From contig JAEZJW010000006.1 of the NCBI GenBank assembly GCA_023415595.1, positions 1-19,762 on the forward strand: a stretch of DNA of 19,762 nt, written 5' to 3'. The notes under the pieces were generated by a model. That model saw only the letters and a list, made by a program, of their open reading frames with translations, had not been told where the DNA came from and searched no databases. The stretch is from Bacillota bacterium. GTDB lineage: Bacteria > Bacillota > Clostridia > Lachnospirales > Lachnospiraceae. The position numbers and the translations under genes are program-made. Shown in pieces: positions 7,602 through 15,100 of the stretch (the first letter of the stretch is position 1; every line of letters begins with the position of its first letter).

Positions 7602-10600
7602 ATGCCATTCACAGAGGAAACTTTTGAAAATGCCTTAATAGAAGAATTTGAGACTAAAGGCTATCAGCATCTTTATGCGCCAGATATTGCTAGAGACTAC
7701 CATCAAGTAATACTGGAAGAATACTTCTATGAGGCAATGTTTCAGATTAATCCAGGAATTACAGCCGAGATAACGGAAGAAGCCTATAAACAAATACGTA
7801 ATATGGGTTTAGTTAAGCTTGCTGATATTAATCAGGCATTTCATAAATTTCTTATTGAAGGAGTACCGGTACCCTACAGATCAGGATATGAAAATAGGAC
7901 ATTCCAGGTAAAACTGATTGATTTTGATACCCCTAAAAATAATCAATTTCATGTAGTAAATCAATTTACTGTAATTGAATATAAGAACAAAAGACCGGAT
8001 ATCTTGATATTCATTAACGGTATTCCTTTGGTATTATTCGAGTTAAAAAGTGCTGTTTCAGAAGAGGCAACGATGGAATACGCCTATAATCAGGTGAAGA
8101 ATTATCAGAAGGATATTTCGACCTTATTTCACTACAATGCATTTAATGTAATCTCTGATGGTGTGAATGCAAGCATGGGAACTATTACAGCTGATTACAC
8201 CAGATACATGACTTGGAAATCTAAAGACGGGGAACCCCCGGCGAAGGATTTTAACCCTATCAGTGTATTAATGGAAGGAGTATTTAAGAAAGAAAGGCTA
8301 TTAGATATCATTCGTAATTTCATAGTATATCAGGAGGTTAAAGGGAATACAGTCAAGATTGTTGCTGGATATCACCAGTATTTTGCTGTCAAAAAAGCAG
8401 TTGAACGCACTAAACTTGCCTTACAAAGGAATGATAAGAAGGTTGGCGTAGTATGGCATACCCAAGGAAGCGGAAAAAGTTTCTCTATGGTATTCTATAC
8501 AGGAATTATCGTAAGTGATCCGGGGTTTAACAATCCAACTATTGTTGTCCTGACAGACCGTAATGATCTAGATAACCAATTATATAATACATTTGCAGCG
8601 TGCTCGAGGCTTTTACTCCGACAGGAGCCAAAGCAGGCGCAAGATAGAAATAATCTTAAAGAACTTCTGAGTGTAAATGCAGGAGGGATAGTATTTACTA
8701 CTATACAGAAGTTTGAAGAGAGCCCGGAAGTATTAACAGATCGTAAGAATGTTATCTTCATTGCGGATGAAGCTCACCGTTCTCAGTATGGTCTAGATGC
8801 TAAATTGAATCGTGAAACAGGTGAATGGAAATATGGATATGCGAAGAATATGCGAGATGCTCTTCCTAATGCAACCTTTATCGGATTTACAGGAACACCA
8901 ATCGATAAGGATGACAAATCCACTGTAGAGATTTTCGGAGATTATATTGATGTATATGATATGACTCAGGCAGTAGAAGATGGTGCTACTGTTCCTATTT
9001 ACTATGAGAATCGTACAGCCAAGCTTAAACTGGATGAGGATATACTGAAGCAGATCGATGACGAATATGGCAAGATGAGCGAAGAAACTACGGAGCTAAT
9101 CATTGAGAAGTCGAAAAAGGATCTTTCTAAGTTTGAGACCATCATTGGTTCCAAACAAAGACTTGATATGTTAGCAGAGGATATTATAGCTCACTATGAG
9201 GATAGAAAGTATGTCCTGTCAGGGAAAGCGATGATCGTCTGTATGTCACGTAAAATAGCAATTGATCTGTATAAAATTATTTTAAAGAAACGCCCAGATT
9301 GGGACAAGATGGTTAAGGTAGTATTAACCGAAAGTAATAAAGACGATGAATCATGGCACGATATAGTTGGAAATAAAGAATATCGAAAAGAACTGGCATA
9401 TGAATTTAAGGATGAAAAAAGTGAATTTAAGATTGCAATTGTCGTGGATATGTGGCTGACCGGATTTGATGTACCATCTATGGCTACCATGTACATAGAT
9501 AAACCCATGAAAGGTCATAACCTAATGCAGGCAATTGCACGGGTTAACCGTGTATATAAGGACAAGGAAGCTGGCCTTATCGTTGATTACATAGGTATGG
9601 CAGCAGAACTGAAAACTGCTTTGAATCAATATACGAATAGAGATAAAGACAAAGTACCGGATTTAAGCAAAGCATTACAAATTGCATTAGAGAAGCTTGA
9701 AATCATGAGAGATTTTTTCTATGGATTTAATTATACAGCATTCTTCGGAGAATCTAATAAGGAGCGTTTAGATATCTTACTTAAGGGTGTTAACTATATA
9801 CTGGGTCATGAAGAGGAAGAAAAGAAAATCTTTATCCGTGAAGCTACGGCTCTTAGTCAGTCGGAAACCCTATGCAGAAGTCTCTTGTCTGAAGAAATCA
9901 AAAAAGAGATTGAGTATTTCAAAGGGGTAAAAGCCGGTGTTTGCAAAGTGACTACCGGTACAGGACTTACAGCCAATGAAGTGAATTCAAGAATTGAAGC
10001 AATTCTAGAGCAGGCTATTCAACAAGATGGTGTTGTCAATGTATTTACAGCAGCCGGTAAGAAAAATCCGGAGATATCTATATTATCAGACGAATATATG
10101 AAGAGCATCCGTAATATGAAACACAAGAATATCGCAGCAGAACTATTGCGGAAGTTACTGGAGGACAATATTCGAGTGATGGCAAGAACAGGTATAGTTC
10201 AGGCAGAATTATTCTCCAAAAAGATAAAAGCATTATTGAAGCAATACAACAATCGCCTGGTAACCAGTGCTGAAGTAATAGAGGAGTTACTTAAGTTGTC
10301 ACAAGAAATGGTTACATCCTATTCTGCCGGTGATGCGAAGGGATTATCGGTTGAGGAATACGCCTTTTATAATGCATTAGCAGCTGATCCTAAAGTACTG
10401 GAAGAGATGCAGGATTCCGTATTAGTGGATATGGCACATGAGCTAACAGATATGATACGGAAGAACCGTACGGTTGATTGGGACAAGAAAGAGTCGGCAC
10501 GTGCAGCTATGAGGTCGCTGGTCAAGAGATTGCTTAGAAAGTATAAATATCCACCCGAGAAAGCTCAAGGGGCAATAGATATAGTAATTAAGCAGGCAGA

Positions 10601-10637
10601 ATTGATGAGTAGTAATATGGAATTATTGTATGATTAA
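7602..10637 (+). CDS. hsdR: Type I restriction enzyme endonuclease/translocase subunit HsdR
   Basis: A 1011-aa protein starting at ATG after AGGGGGA. The N-terminal nuclease domain has the PD-(D/E)xK set D133...E148-x-K150 (RPDILIF ... FELKS). The SF2 translocase follows with Walker A TQGSGKS (287-293), DEAH (389-392), motif III-like GFTGTP (428-433) and motif VI QAIARVNR (643-650). The C-terminal helical part (about 690-1011) should bind HsdM. HsdR pulls DNA past the bound complex and cuts far from the recognition site. Length and motifs are intact. It lies 170 bases after hsdS with no clear promoter or terminator between them. Confidence 0.95.
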   Translation: MPFTEETFENALIEEFETKGYQHLYAPDIARDYHQVILEEYFYEAMFQINPGITAEITEEAYKQIRNMGLVKLADINQAFHKFLIEGVPVPYRSGYENRTFQVKLIDFDTPKNNQFHVVNQFTVIEYKNKRPDILIFINGIPLVLFELKSAVSEEATMEYAYNQVKNYQKDISTLFHYNAFNVISDGVNASMGTITADYTRYMTWKSKDGEPPAKDFNPISVLMEGVFKKERLLDIIRNFIVYQEVKGNTVKIVAGYHQYFAVKKAVERTKLALQRNDKKVGVVWHTQGSGKSFSMVFYTGIIVSDPGFNNPTIVVLTDRNDLDNQLYNTFAACSRLLLRQEPKQAQDRNNLKELLSVNAGGIVFTTIQKFEESPEVLTDRKNVIFIADEAHRSQYGLDAKLNRETGEWKYGYAKNMRDALPNATFIGFTGTPIDKDDKSTVEIFGDYIDVYDMTQAVEDGATVPIYYENRTAKLKLDEDILKQIDDEYGKMSEETTELIIEKSKKDLSKFETIIGSKQRLDMLAEDIIAHYEDRKYVLSGKAMIVCMSRKIAIDLYKIILKKRPDWDKMVKVVLTESNKDDESWHDIVGNKEYRKELAYEFKDEKSEFKIAIVVDMWLTGFDVPSMATMYIDKPMKGHNLMQAIARVNRVYKDKEAGLIVDYIGMAAELKTALNQYTNRDKDKVPDLSKALQIALEKLEIMRDFFYGFNYTAFFGESNKERLDILLKGVNYILGHEEEEKKIFIREATALSQSETLCRSLLSEEIKKEIEYFKGVKAGVCKVTTGTGLTANEVNSRIEAILEQAIQQDGVVNVFTAAGKKNPEISILSDEYMKSIRNMKHKNIAAELLRKLLEDNIRVMARTGIVQAELFSKKIKALLKQYNNRLVTSAEVIEELLKLSQEMVTSYSAGDAKGLSVEEYAFYNALAADPKVLEEMQDSVLVDMAHELTDMIRKNRTVDWDKKESARAAMRSLVKRLLRKYKYPPEKAQGAIDIVIKQAELMSSNMELLYD

Positions 10638-10838
10638 TAAGAAGTTAATAAAATTATGAAAAATACGGTATAAAGGATTTTAAAGGAGGAGATTAATACT
10701 CGATCAAAACCACTATAGGAGTTTATAACTAAATAATATTGATAATAAGTACTAATAACTAAAAATTTATTAAAATCACTTTACCGGTTCGTTGTGTTAT
10801 ATATACAAATGAAATCCACTCTAGGAAGTAGGAAAACC

Positions 10839-11756
10839 ATGAAAAAAAATAAAACTAATAAGCCAAAATCAAATGAGCTTCAAAAAGAACCAGATTTAGC
10901 AAATTCAAAAAAAAGCTTAATAAATATAGTCTCATCTTTTGAGAAACATGAGTTTGAAAAAATCAGTAACATTATAGGTATTATTTCTTCAATATTAATA
11001 GGTTTATATTTTGTATTAAATACACTTTACAAAGTTGCATATCAGGGCGATTGCGAAGATTTCTTTAATATACCAGGTAAGTATTTTGTCAGCAGTATTG
11101 ATAATAAAGCTATTTACCTAATACTTATTATTTTATGTATTATAATTTTCTTTAGTCCTTCTTTACTAAAAAAGCGAATGGAAAAAAGCGGGGAGAAAAA
11201 AAGTTCTATATATTTATATATTATATCTTTGATAATTATCTTAGGACTATTTCTAGGGTTACTGAATTTTTTGAATTTATTTATTATTTTAGAAAAAATC
11301 AATCAGGTAATTTGGCTTCCTCAAAAGCTTATTCAATGGATTAGTAGAAATATTTTTATAATTATTTTTGTTATGGTTATATTTTCTATTGCTACATTAA
11401 TTTTATTTATTCTTAATACAGAAGTTAAGCGTATAAGATTTAAAATAATAAAAAAAGTTATTTTTGGTATAGGTATATTGTCATACCTTATTAGTGCATC
11501 TCTCTATTTTGGAGCAACAGTAATTAAACTAAGTACAAACATTGAAGATAAAATACAATATGAAACATTTATAATTGATGATAAAAATATGGTTGTATTA
11601 TCGGAGAAGGATGATAAATTATTGGCCGTTGAATATGATGTGATAAATGGAAAGGCTACTTTTTTCACAGATAAATATATTTTTATTGATTATAATAATA
11701 TTTATATTTCATATAAAAAATTAGGACCAGATCCTGATATTATAACGGGTAATTAA
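10839..11756 (+). CDS. Membrane protein of unknown function, island cargo
   Basis: A 305-aa protein from ATG 10839, chosen for the AGGAAGTAGG just upstream; in-frame GTG 10794 and ATG 10809 lack a good ribosome binding site. A lysine-rich N-terminal tail of about 40 residues is followed by five likely membrane helices (about 44-64, 91-109, 124-150, 171-193, 203-229) and a soluble C-terminal tail of about 75 residues rich in acidic and aromatic residues. The DNA is the most AT-rich in the window, with many poly-A codons. No family was recognised. It is the last gene before the island boundary and faces the minus-strand tRNA-side transcript. It may be a defence accessory or simply passenger DNA. 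Confidence 0.7.
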   Translation: MKKNKTNKPKSNELQKEPDLANSKKSLINIVSSFEKHEFEKISNIIGIISSILIGLYFVLNTLYKVAYQGDCEDFFNIPGKYFVSSIDNKAIYLILIILCIIIFFSPSLLKKRMEKSGEKKSSIYLYIISLIIILGLFLGLLNFLNLFIILEKINQVIWLPQKLIQWISRNIFIIIFVMVIFSIATLILFILNTEVKRIRFKIIKKVIFGIGILSYLISASLYFGATVIKLSTNIEDKIQYETFIIDDKNMVVLSEKDDKLLAVEYDVINGKATFFTDKYIFIDYNNIYISYKKLGPDPDIITGN

Positions 11757-11790
11757 AAAAGCCTTGCCCCTATAAATCATGGGCAAGGCT
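11755..11790 (-). terminator. Rho-independent terminator on the minus strand at the island end
   Basis: AGCCTTGCCC/GGGCAAGGCT (11781-11790 with 11760-11769 on the complement) forms a 10-bp stem with an 11-base loop, followed on the minus strand by a T6 run. It overlaps the stop codon of the plus-strand membrane gene. The orientation shows that a minus-strand transcript from the tRNA side ends here. Confidence 0.75.
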
Positions 11791-11863
11791 TAGGAAGAAC
11801 AAAAGTCGCTCACCAGTGGGTTCGCGCTTTTCTTCTTCCTGGTTCACTTATATGTATCACATA
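11755..11863 (-). ncRNA. Candidate structured RNA/element-end module, right copy
   Basis: On the minus strand: palindrome TATGTGATACATA (complement of 11851-11863), then a hairpin with outer stem AGGAAGAA/TTCTTCCT (11833-11840 with 11792-11799) and inner stems AAAAG/CTTTT and CGC/GCG, topped by a loop containing AACCCACTGGTGA, then the terminator hairpin with its T run. The left copy at 434-534 keeps every element while the inner stem bases differ, which looks like compensatory change. A small RNA ending at the terminator is the simplest reading. No promoter of its own is clear, so it may be made by readthrough from the tRNA. Function and family are unknown. Confidence 0.4.
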
Positions 11864-11911
11864 CCACAAAATAAGACCCATGCCACAGAAAATACCTGTG
11901 TCATGAGTCTT
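11864..11911 (-). terminator. Terminator of the tRNA-Gly gene
   Basis: A 16-position stem (11896-11911 with 11873-11888), with one G-U pair and one A-G mismatch, closes a 7-base loop and is followed on the minus strand by ATTTTG. It begins 10 bases after the tRNA 3' end. T-rich sequence on the other side means it could also stop plus-strand transcripts. Confidence 0.65.
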
Positions 11912-11921
11912 ATTTTATCTC

Positions 11922-11940
11922 AGCGGATAACGGGAATCGA
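11922..11940 (-). repeat. att core within the tRNA-Gly 3' end
   Basis: AGCGGATAACGGGAATCGA, identical to 588-606. Because it lies inside the intact tRNA gene, this is the tRNA-side junction of the island, and the island extends to the left. Confidence 0.75.
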
Positions 11941-11992
11941 ACCCGCATCTCAAGCTTGGGAAGCTCGCATTCTGCCATTGAACCATATCCGC
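11922..11992 (-). tRNA. tRNA-Gly (anticodon CCC)
   Basis: On the minus strand a complete 71-nt cloverleaf can be folded. The acceptor stem GCGGATA/TATCCGC has 7 perfect pairs. The D arm is GTTC/GAAT, the anticodon stem CGAGC/GCTTG has one G-U pair, the anticodon loop is TTCCCAA and the T arm is GCGGG-TTCGATT-CCCGT. The anticodon is CCC, reading GGG (Gly). The discriminator is U, usual for bacterial tRNA-Gly, and CCA is not encoded. A promoter and terminator flank it. The gene remains intact because the island supplied an identical 3' end on insertion. Confidence 0.95.
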
Positions 11993-12000
11993 ATAGTTCT

Positions 12001-12028
12001 ATTTTATATATATATTAAAAAAAGTCAA
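12001..12028 (-). promoter_or_regulatory. Promoter of tRNA-Gly
   Basis: On the minus strand TTGACT (complement of 12023-12028), 16 bases, TAAAAT (complement of 12001-12006), ending eight bases before the tRNA 5' end. Confidence 0.6.
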
Positions 12029-12146
12029 TACAAAGTGAACGACATGGATAAAAAATATGGAATTGGTAAAGATATAGAAAGAGTATTAATAAAACCCAAG
12101 TCGGTATGGGCGGAGTAAATTAATTAAGTTCCACTATATGACTGAG

Positions 12147-12176
12147 GTATAAAATTTTACTAAACTGAGAAGAATA
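12147..12176 (+). promoter_or_regulatory. Sigma-F/G-type forespore promoter candidate
   Basis: GTATA (12147-12151), a 15-base spacer and GAGAAGAATA (12167-12176) fit the forespore pattern (GYATA ... GGNNANAMTW) at all but one defined position of the -10. spoIIQ of Bacillus is known to be sigma-F dependent, so this agrees with the identity of the gene 18 bases downstream. Confidence 0.5.
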
Positions 12177-12194
12177 TATTTTGAGGTGATGACA

Positions 12195-13064
12195 GTGAAA
12201 AAGAACAAATTTACCGAATTTTTCAAAGGTAAGGGTTATTACGTGTTATTGTTTGTCGGTGTTATAGCTATAGCTGCAGTAGCGATCATTGGATCTAATC
12301 TATCCTCGAAGCCTCAGGATGAGGGAGAAGAGTTTGTTGATCTGAATGAACCGGATAATAACATAGCGGCTGAGGAGGATAATACTCTTACGGCCGAGAA
12401 TAACACTTCTTCTGGTGATGTTGCCAATAATGAAGACAGCACCGCACAGAATGACACAGCTGGTCAGGATGTCGCAGACAATGACAGCTTACTGGAATAT
12501 GATATCTATACACAAGAGGAAGAGAATGGAATTGATCTGGCCGAGGCAGCAGAGACAGATGAGCAAGAGGCAGCAGCAGAACCTGAAGCAGTTGAGACTT
12601 CTGGTACTACAGTAGAGGCAGATAGCAGAGCCGAGAACCTGAAGTTCAATGTGGAGAAAGGCCTCCTCTGGCCGGTAGAAGGCAATGTGATCATGCCGTA
12701 CAGCATGGAGCACACAACGTACTTTGCAACATTAATGCAGTTTAAATGCAACCCGGCAATTATTATAGATGCTGAGGTGGGGACAGAAGTTAAAGCAGCA
12801 ACAGATGGAGTTGTAACCAGTATTGACACGAACGAAGAGACCGGTTTAACCATCACCACCGATATCGGAAACGGTTTCTCCCTTGTCTATGGACAGCTTT
12901 CAGAGAAGGACAACTCCCTCGAGGTAGGGGACAGGCTGAAGGAAGGAGATGTTGTTGGTATCGTTAATGAGCCGACGAAATACTACTCCGTAGAAGGCAG
13001 TAATCTATACTTCCAGGTATTAGAGAACAGCGAAACTGTCAACCCTATGTTATATCTTCGTTAA
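12195..13064 (+). CDS. spoIIQ: SpoIIQ-like LytM-domain membrane protein (catalytically degenerate)
   Basis: A 289-aa protein from GTG 12195, chosen because GAGGTGAT (12183-12190) is well spaced for it; ATG 12189 lies inside that site. One N-terminal membrane helix (about 15-33) is followed by a long acidic linker (about 40-145) and a C-terminal LytM/M23 domain (about 156-289, from LLWPVEGNVIMPYS). The zinc ligands are missing: HxxxD is AxxxD (188-192) and HxH is NLY (270-272). It should therefore bind rather than cut peptidoglycan or partners. SpoIIQ sits in the forespore membrane and docks with SpoIIIAH of the mother cell during engulfment. The single helix, degenerate domain and forespore-type promoter support this identity. 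A generic inactive M23 protein is the alternative. Confidence 0.7.
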   Translation: MKKNKFTEFFKGKGYYVLLFVGVIAIAAVAIIGSNLSSKPQDEGEEFVDLNEPDNNIAAEEDNTLTAENNTSSGDVANNEDSTAQNDTAGQDVADNDSLLEYDIYTQEEENGIDLAEAAETDEQEAAAEPEAVETSGTTVEADSRAENLKFNVEKGLLWPVEGNVIMPYSMEHTTYFATLMQFKCNPAIIIDAEVGTEVKAATDGVVTSIDTNEETGLTITTDIGNGFSLVYGQLSEKDNSLEVGDRLKEGDVVGIVNEPTKYYSVEGSNLYFQVLENSETVNPMLYLR

Positions 13065-13089
13065 GAGATTATATTATAGCAATAAAGCA

Positions 13090-13126
13090 GGGCATATAGG
13101 AGACAACCTCTTATATGCCCTTTCTT
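13090..13126 (+). terminator. Terminator after the SpoIIQ-like gene
   Basis: GGGCATATA (13090-13098) pairs with TATATGCCC (13112-13120), with extra GAG/CTC pairing inside, followed by TTTCTT. It lies between convergent genes and may also serve niaR from the other side. Confidence 0.7.
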
Positions 13127-13164
13127 CGTGTATTCATTTAACGGCTTTCAAGCTTCCACTTGTT

Positions 13165-13677
13165 TTATTCTAATAAGTAACCCTTCTCCTTCAGTGCCTT
13201 TTCGACCCGGTCCAGGGTTTCCTCCGAATCTCCTTCGATGGTGTGAAGATGGATCCCTGCGGTCAGCTCCTTCAGAGGAACGATTTTCTTCTCCTGTACT
13301 TTGCGGACAAAATCATAAACATCACTTCGGTTCCGTATAATTAAGGGAGTTGCGATCTCGCCATAGATCTCATGGTTTACCAGTACATCCAGGATCTTGC
13401 CTCCGTTATCGACGATCGTACATAATTCATCCTCGATCTGCTCCGTCGTATGCTTCACCCGGTAAACCCGTTTTACCTTGAGGTACTCTGACTGATATAG
13501 CAGGTATCCCTTCGTTGTGGAGAGCAGGTTATAATCGGATGCCCGAAGGAGCGCGATATCCTGGACGATGACCTGTCTGCTGACGCCCAGAAGCTTCGCC
13601 AGTTCCCCTCCGGAGATGGGTTCCTGTCGGTTCTTCAAGATCTTTATTAAGTTATCTCTGCGCAGATTTCCTTCCAT
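13165..13677 (-). CDS. niaR: Transcription repressor NiaR (niacin-responsive)
   Basis: A 170-aa protein with an N-terminal winged helix-turn-helix (about 5-60; ISGGELAKLLGVSRQVIVQD) and a C-terminal 3H domain with its conserved histidines at VKHTTEQ (H76), VNHEIYGE (H102) and GIHLHTI (H143/H145). NiaR binds nicotinic acid through a metal centre and represses NAD synthesis or niacin uptake genes. The start at 13677 is chosen because AGAGGAA lies six bases upstream; an in-frame ATG at 13695 would add six residues but has no ribosome binding site. No nad genes are in the window, so it acts elsewhere. Confidence 0.88.
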   Translation of the reverse strand: MEGNLRRDNLIKILKNRQEPISGGELAKLLGVSRQVIVQDIALLRASDYNLLSTTKGYLLYQSEYLKVKRVYRVKHTTEQIEDELCTIVDNGGKILDVLVNHEIYGEIATPLIIRNRSDVYDFVRKVQEKKIVPLKELTAGIHLHTIEGDSEETLDRVEKALKEKGYLLE

Positions 13678-13749
13678 GATCATTTCCTCTTCCATCTGAA
13701 TAGCATTTTCCGGTGGCTTGTTGATGGTGGTGCCGGACTCCTAAGCCTA

Positions 13750-13778
13750 ATTATATACGTTCCTCCCTATGAAAGCAA
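13750..13778 (-). promoter_or_regulatory. Promoter of niaR
   Basis: On the minus strand TTGCTT (complement of 13773-13778), 17 bases, perfect TATAAT (complement of 13750-13755). Confidence 0.6.
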
Positions 13779-13843
13779 CCGATTCCTGTAAGGAAATAGG
13801 ATAGATTACCTACCTAGAAAAACATTAGAAAATAAGGAAGATA

Positions 13844-13872
13844 TTGTAACTCGCTAAAGAGAGTAATATAAT
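13844..13872 (+). promoter_or_regulatory. Promoter of the zinc-ribbon operon
   Basis: TTGTAA (13844-13849), 17 bases, perfect TATAAT (13867-13872). It gives a leader of about 105 bases before the TTG start at 13987. Confidence 0.6.
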
Positions 13873-13932
13873 AGAAACATAGAAGAAAATGGAAAATTGT
13901 AGTACTTATCTGCAGTTATCACCTTCCGGATG

Positions 13933-13959
13933 AACCACTCACAATCGTGTGAGTCGGTT
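13933..13959 (+). promoter_or_regulatory. Leader hairpin before the zinc-ribbon operon
   Basis: AACCACTCACA (13933-13943), loop ATCG, then TGTGAGT and GGTT with one bulged C form an 11-bp stem in the untranslated leader. No T run follows, so it is not a terminator. It could stabilise the message or be an operator (ACTCACA-N4-TGTGAGT is also a clean palindrome). Confidence 0.35.
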
Positions 13960-13986
13960 AATAAGGAAGAGATAGGAGGAAATATC

Positions 13987-14313
13987 TTGGCTACATACAA
14001 GCAACCCTGTATTCACTGTAAGACCTTCATCGATCGGGACGCCAGGTTCTGCCCCACCTGCGGCAGCCATAGCCCCTTCGGGTATCACTGTCCAACCTGC
14101 CTGAGAGAGATACATAAGAATGAGGCGGTCTGTGCAGGCTGCGGACGACCGCTCTATGTTACCTGCCCCTCCTGCTCCGGACGGACCTTCGTGCAGGAGA
14201 AATGTGATAGCTGCGGAGCGAGTCTGATGATCAAATGTCGTAATCCCCGCTGTGGCGTACTGCAATTCTACGAGAATACGAAATGCACCGCATGCGGCAA
14301 AAAAATTAAGTAA
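13987..14313 (+). CDS. Multi-zinc-ribbon protein
   Basis: A 108-aa protein from a TTG start with a strong AGGAGGA (13974-13980) six bases upstream; an in-frame ATG at 13930 lies within the leader hairpin region and has no ribosome binding site. It consists almost wholly of CxxC knuckles (CIHC, CPTC, CPTC, CAGC, CPSC, CDSC, CRNPRC, CTAC), enough for four zinc ribbons of the double-zinc-ribbon type. There is no signal peptide or membrane helix. Such ribbons bind proteins or nucleic acids, but the partner is unknown. It is followed 16 bases later by a second zinc-ribbon gene, so the two are likely to act together. Confidence 0.8.
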   Translation: MATYKQPCIHCKTFIDRDARFCPTCGSHSPFGYHCPTCLREIHKNEAVCAGCGRPLYVTCPSCSGRTFVQEKCDSCGASLMIKCRNPRCGVLQFYENTKCTACGKKIK

Positions 14314-14329
14314 AGGAGAAATAATAATT

Positions 14330-15088
14330 ATGTTAAAAGCTTTTACCAGAAATTATGAAGATAACTCCACCGAAGCAGGCTTTCAATTTACATTCTACTG
14401 TGACAACTGCCATGACGGCTACAAATCAAGCTTCATCGAAAGCGACACCTATAAGAAGAAAAAAGGCCTGAGGGGTCTGACCCAGGGTGCACACATCATC
14501 GGGAATCTGGTGGGTGGCAAGATGTCCAGCTTTGGTTACGCAGCAGCGCGCGGAGGGGATGTCCTCTCGGAACGCTTTAACGGGATGAGCCCTGAATGGC
14601 AGAAGGAGCACGAGAAAGCCTTTGAATTAAGCCAAAATGAGGCACAGCAGCATTTTCACCGCTGTCATTCCTGCCACAAATATGTATGTGATGCCTGCCT
14701 GAACGAGGATGAGGGACTATGTGTGGATTGTGCACCCAGGCAGGAGGTCTTTGTGGCAAAGGCGCGGGCCGATGCCATGAGACGTAATATTGAGGAAGCC
14801 GGAGCAACGGCTACGGTATGGCAGGGCAAGATCGAGAGCAAGACCATCGTATGTCCCACCTGCGGTAAGCCCGCGGGTACAGGTAAGTTCTGTAGTAACT
14901 GTGGAGCCAGTATGGAAATGAATATCTGCAGCAGATGTGGTGCCAAGCTGGCACAGGGGATCCGCTTCTGTAATAACTGCGGCGCACCGACGGAAGGACC
15001 CGCGCCTACCGGGAAATGCCCCGGCTGTGGGCAGGAGAATCCTCCCGGAACGAAATTCTGTGGCGGCTGTGGAACGAAATTAGGATAG
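14330..15088 (+). CDS. Zinc-ribbon protein with N-terminal CxxC domain
   Basis: A 252-aa protein starting at ATG after AAAGGAGAA. An N-terminal domain has CDNC (about residues 22-25), a glycine-rich helical stretch (AHIIGNLVGGKMSSFGYAAA, about 52-71) and a treble-clef-like cluster (CHSC, CDAC, CVDC, about 110-135). A helical linker follows, then three C-terminal zinc ribbons (CPTC/CSNC, CSRC/CNNC, CPGC/CGGC). The ribbons resemble those of the preceding gene. The glycine-rich part could associate with a membrane, but no classical helix is evident. It is the second gene of a three-gene operon. No specific function was recognised. Confidence 0.75.
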   Translation: MLKAFTRNYEDNSTEAGFQFTFYCDNCHDGYKSSFIESDTYKKKKGLRGLTQGAHIIGNLVGGKMSSFGYAAARGGDVLSERFNGMSPEWQKEHEKAFELSQNEAQQHFHRCHSCHKYVCDACLNEDEGLCVDCAPRQEVFVAKARADAMRRNIEEAGATATVWQGKIESKTIVCPTCGKPAGTGKFCSNCGASMEMNICSRCGAKLAQGIRFCNNCGAPTEGPAPTGKCPGCGQENPPGTKFCGGCGTKLG

Positions 15089-15100
15089 TGGGGTGAATAC

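Larger units (their letters stand above)
588..11940. mobile_element. Defence island integrated in tRNA-Gly(CCC)
   Basis: The segment between the two 19-bp tRNA-derived repeats is about 11.35 kb and clearly more AT-rich than the genes to its right. Its content is accessory: a RloC-like nuclease, two small ORFs, a complete type I restriction-modification locus and an unknown membrane protein. The only recombinase inside is the tyrosine recombinase between hsdM and hsdS, whose position suits hsdS switching rather than island integration. The island may therefore depend on another integrase, or this one may serve both roles. There are no conjugation or phage structural genes. The boundaries are inferred from the repeats. 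Confidence 0.7.

Noticed and set aside
11816..12118. A 100-codon open frame on the plus strand across the tRNA region
   Set aside because: It runs antisense through the tRNA-Gly gene, its terminator and its promoter and has no ribosome binding site.
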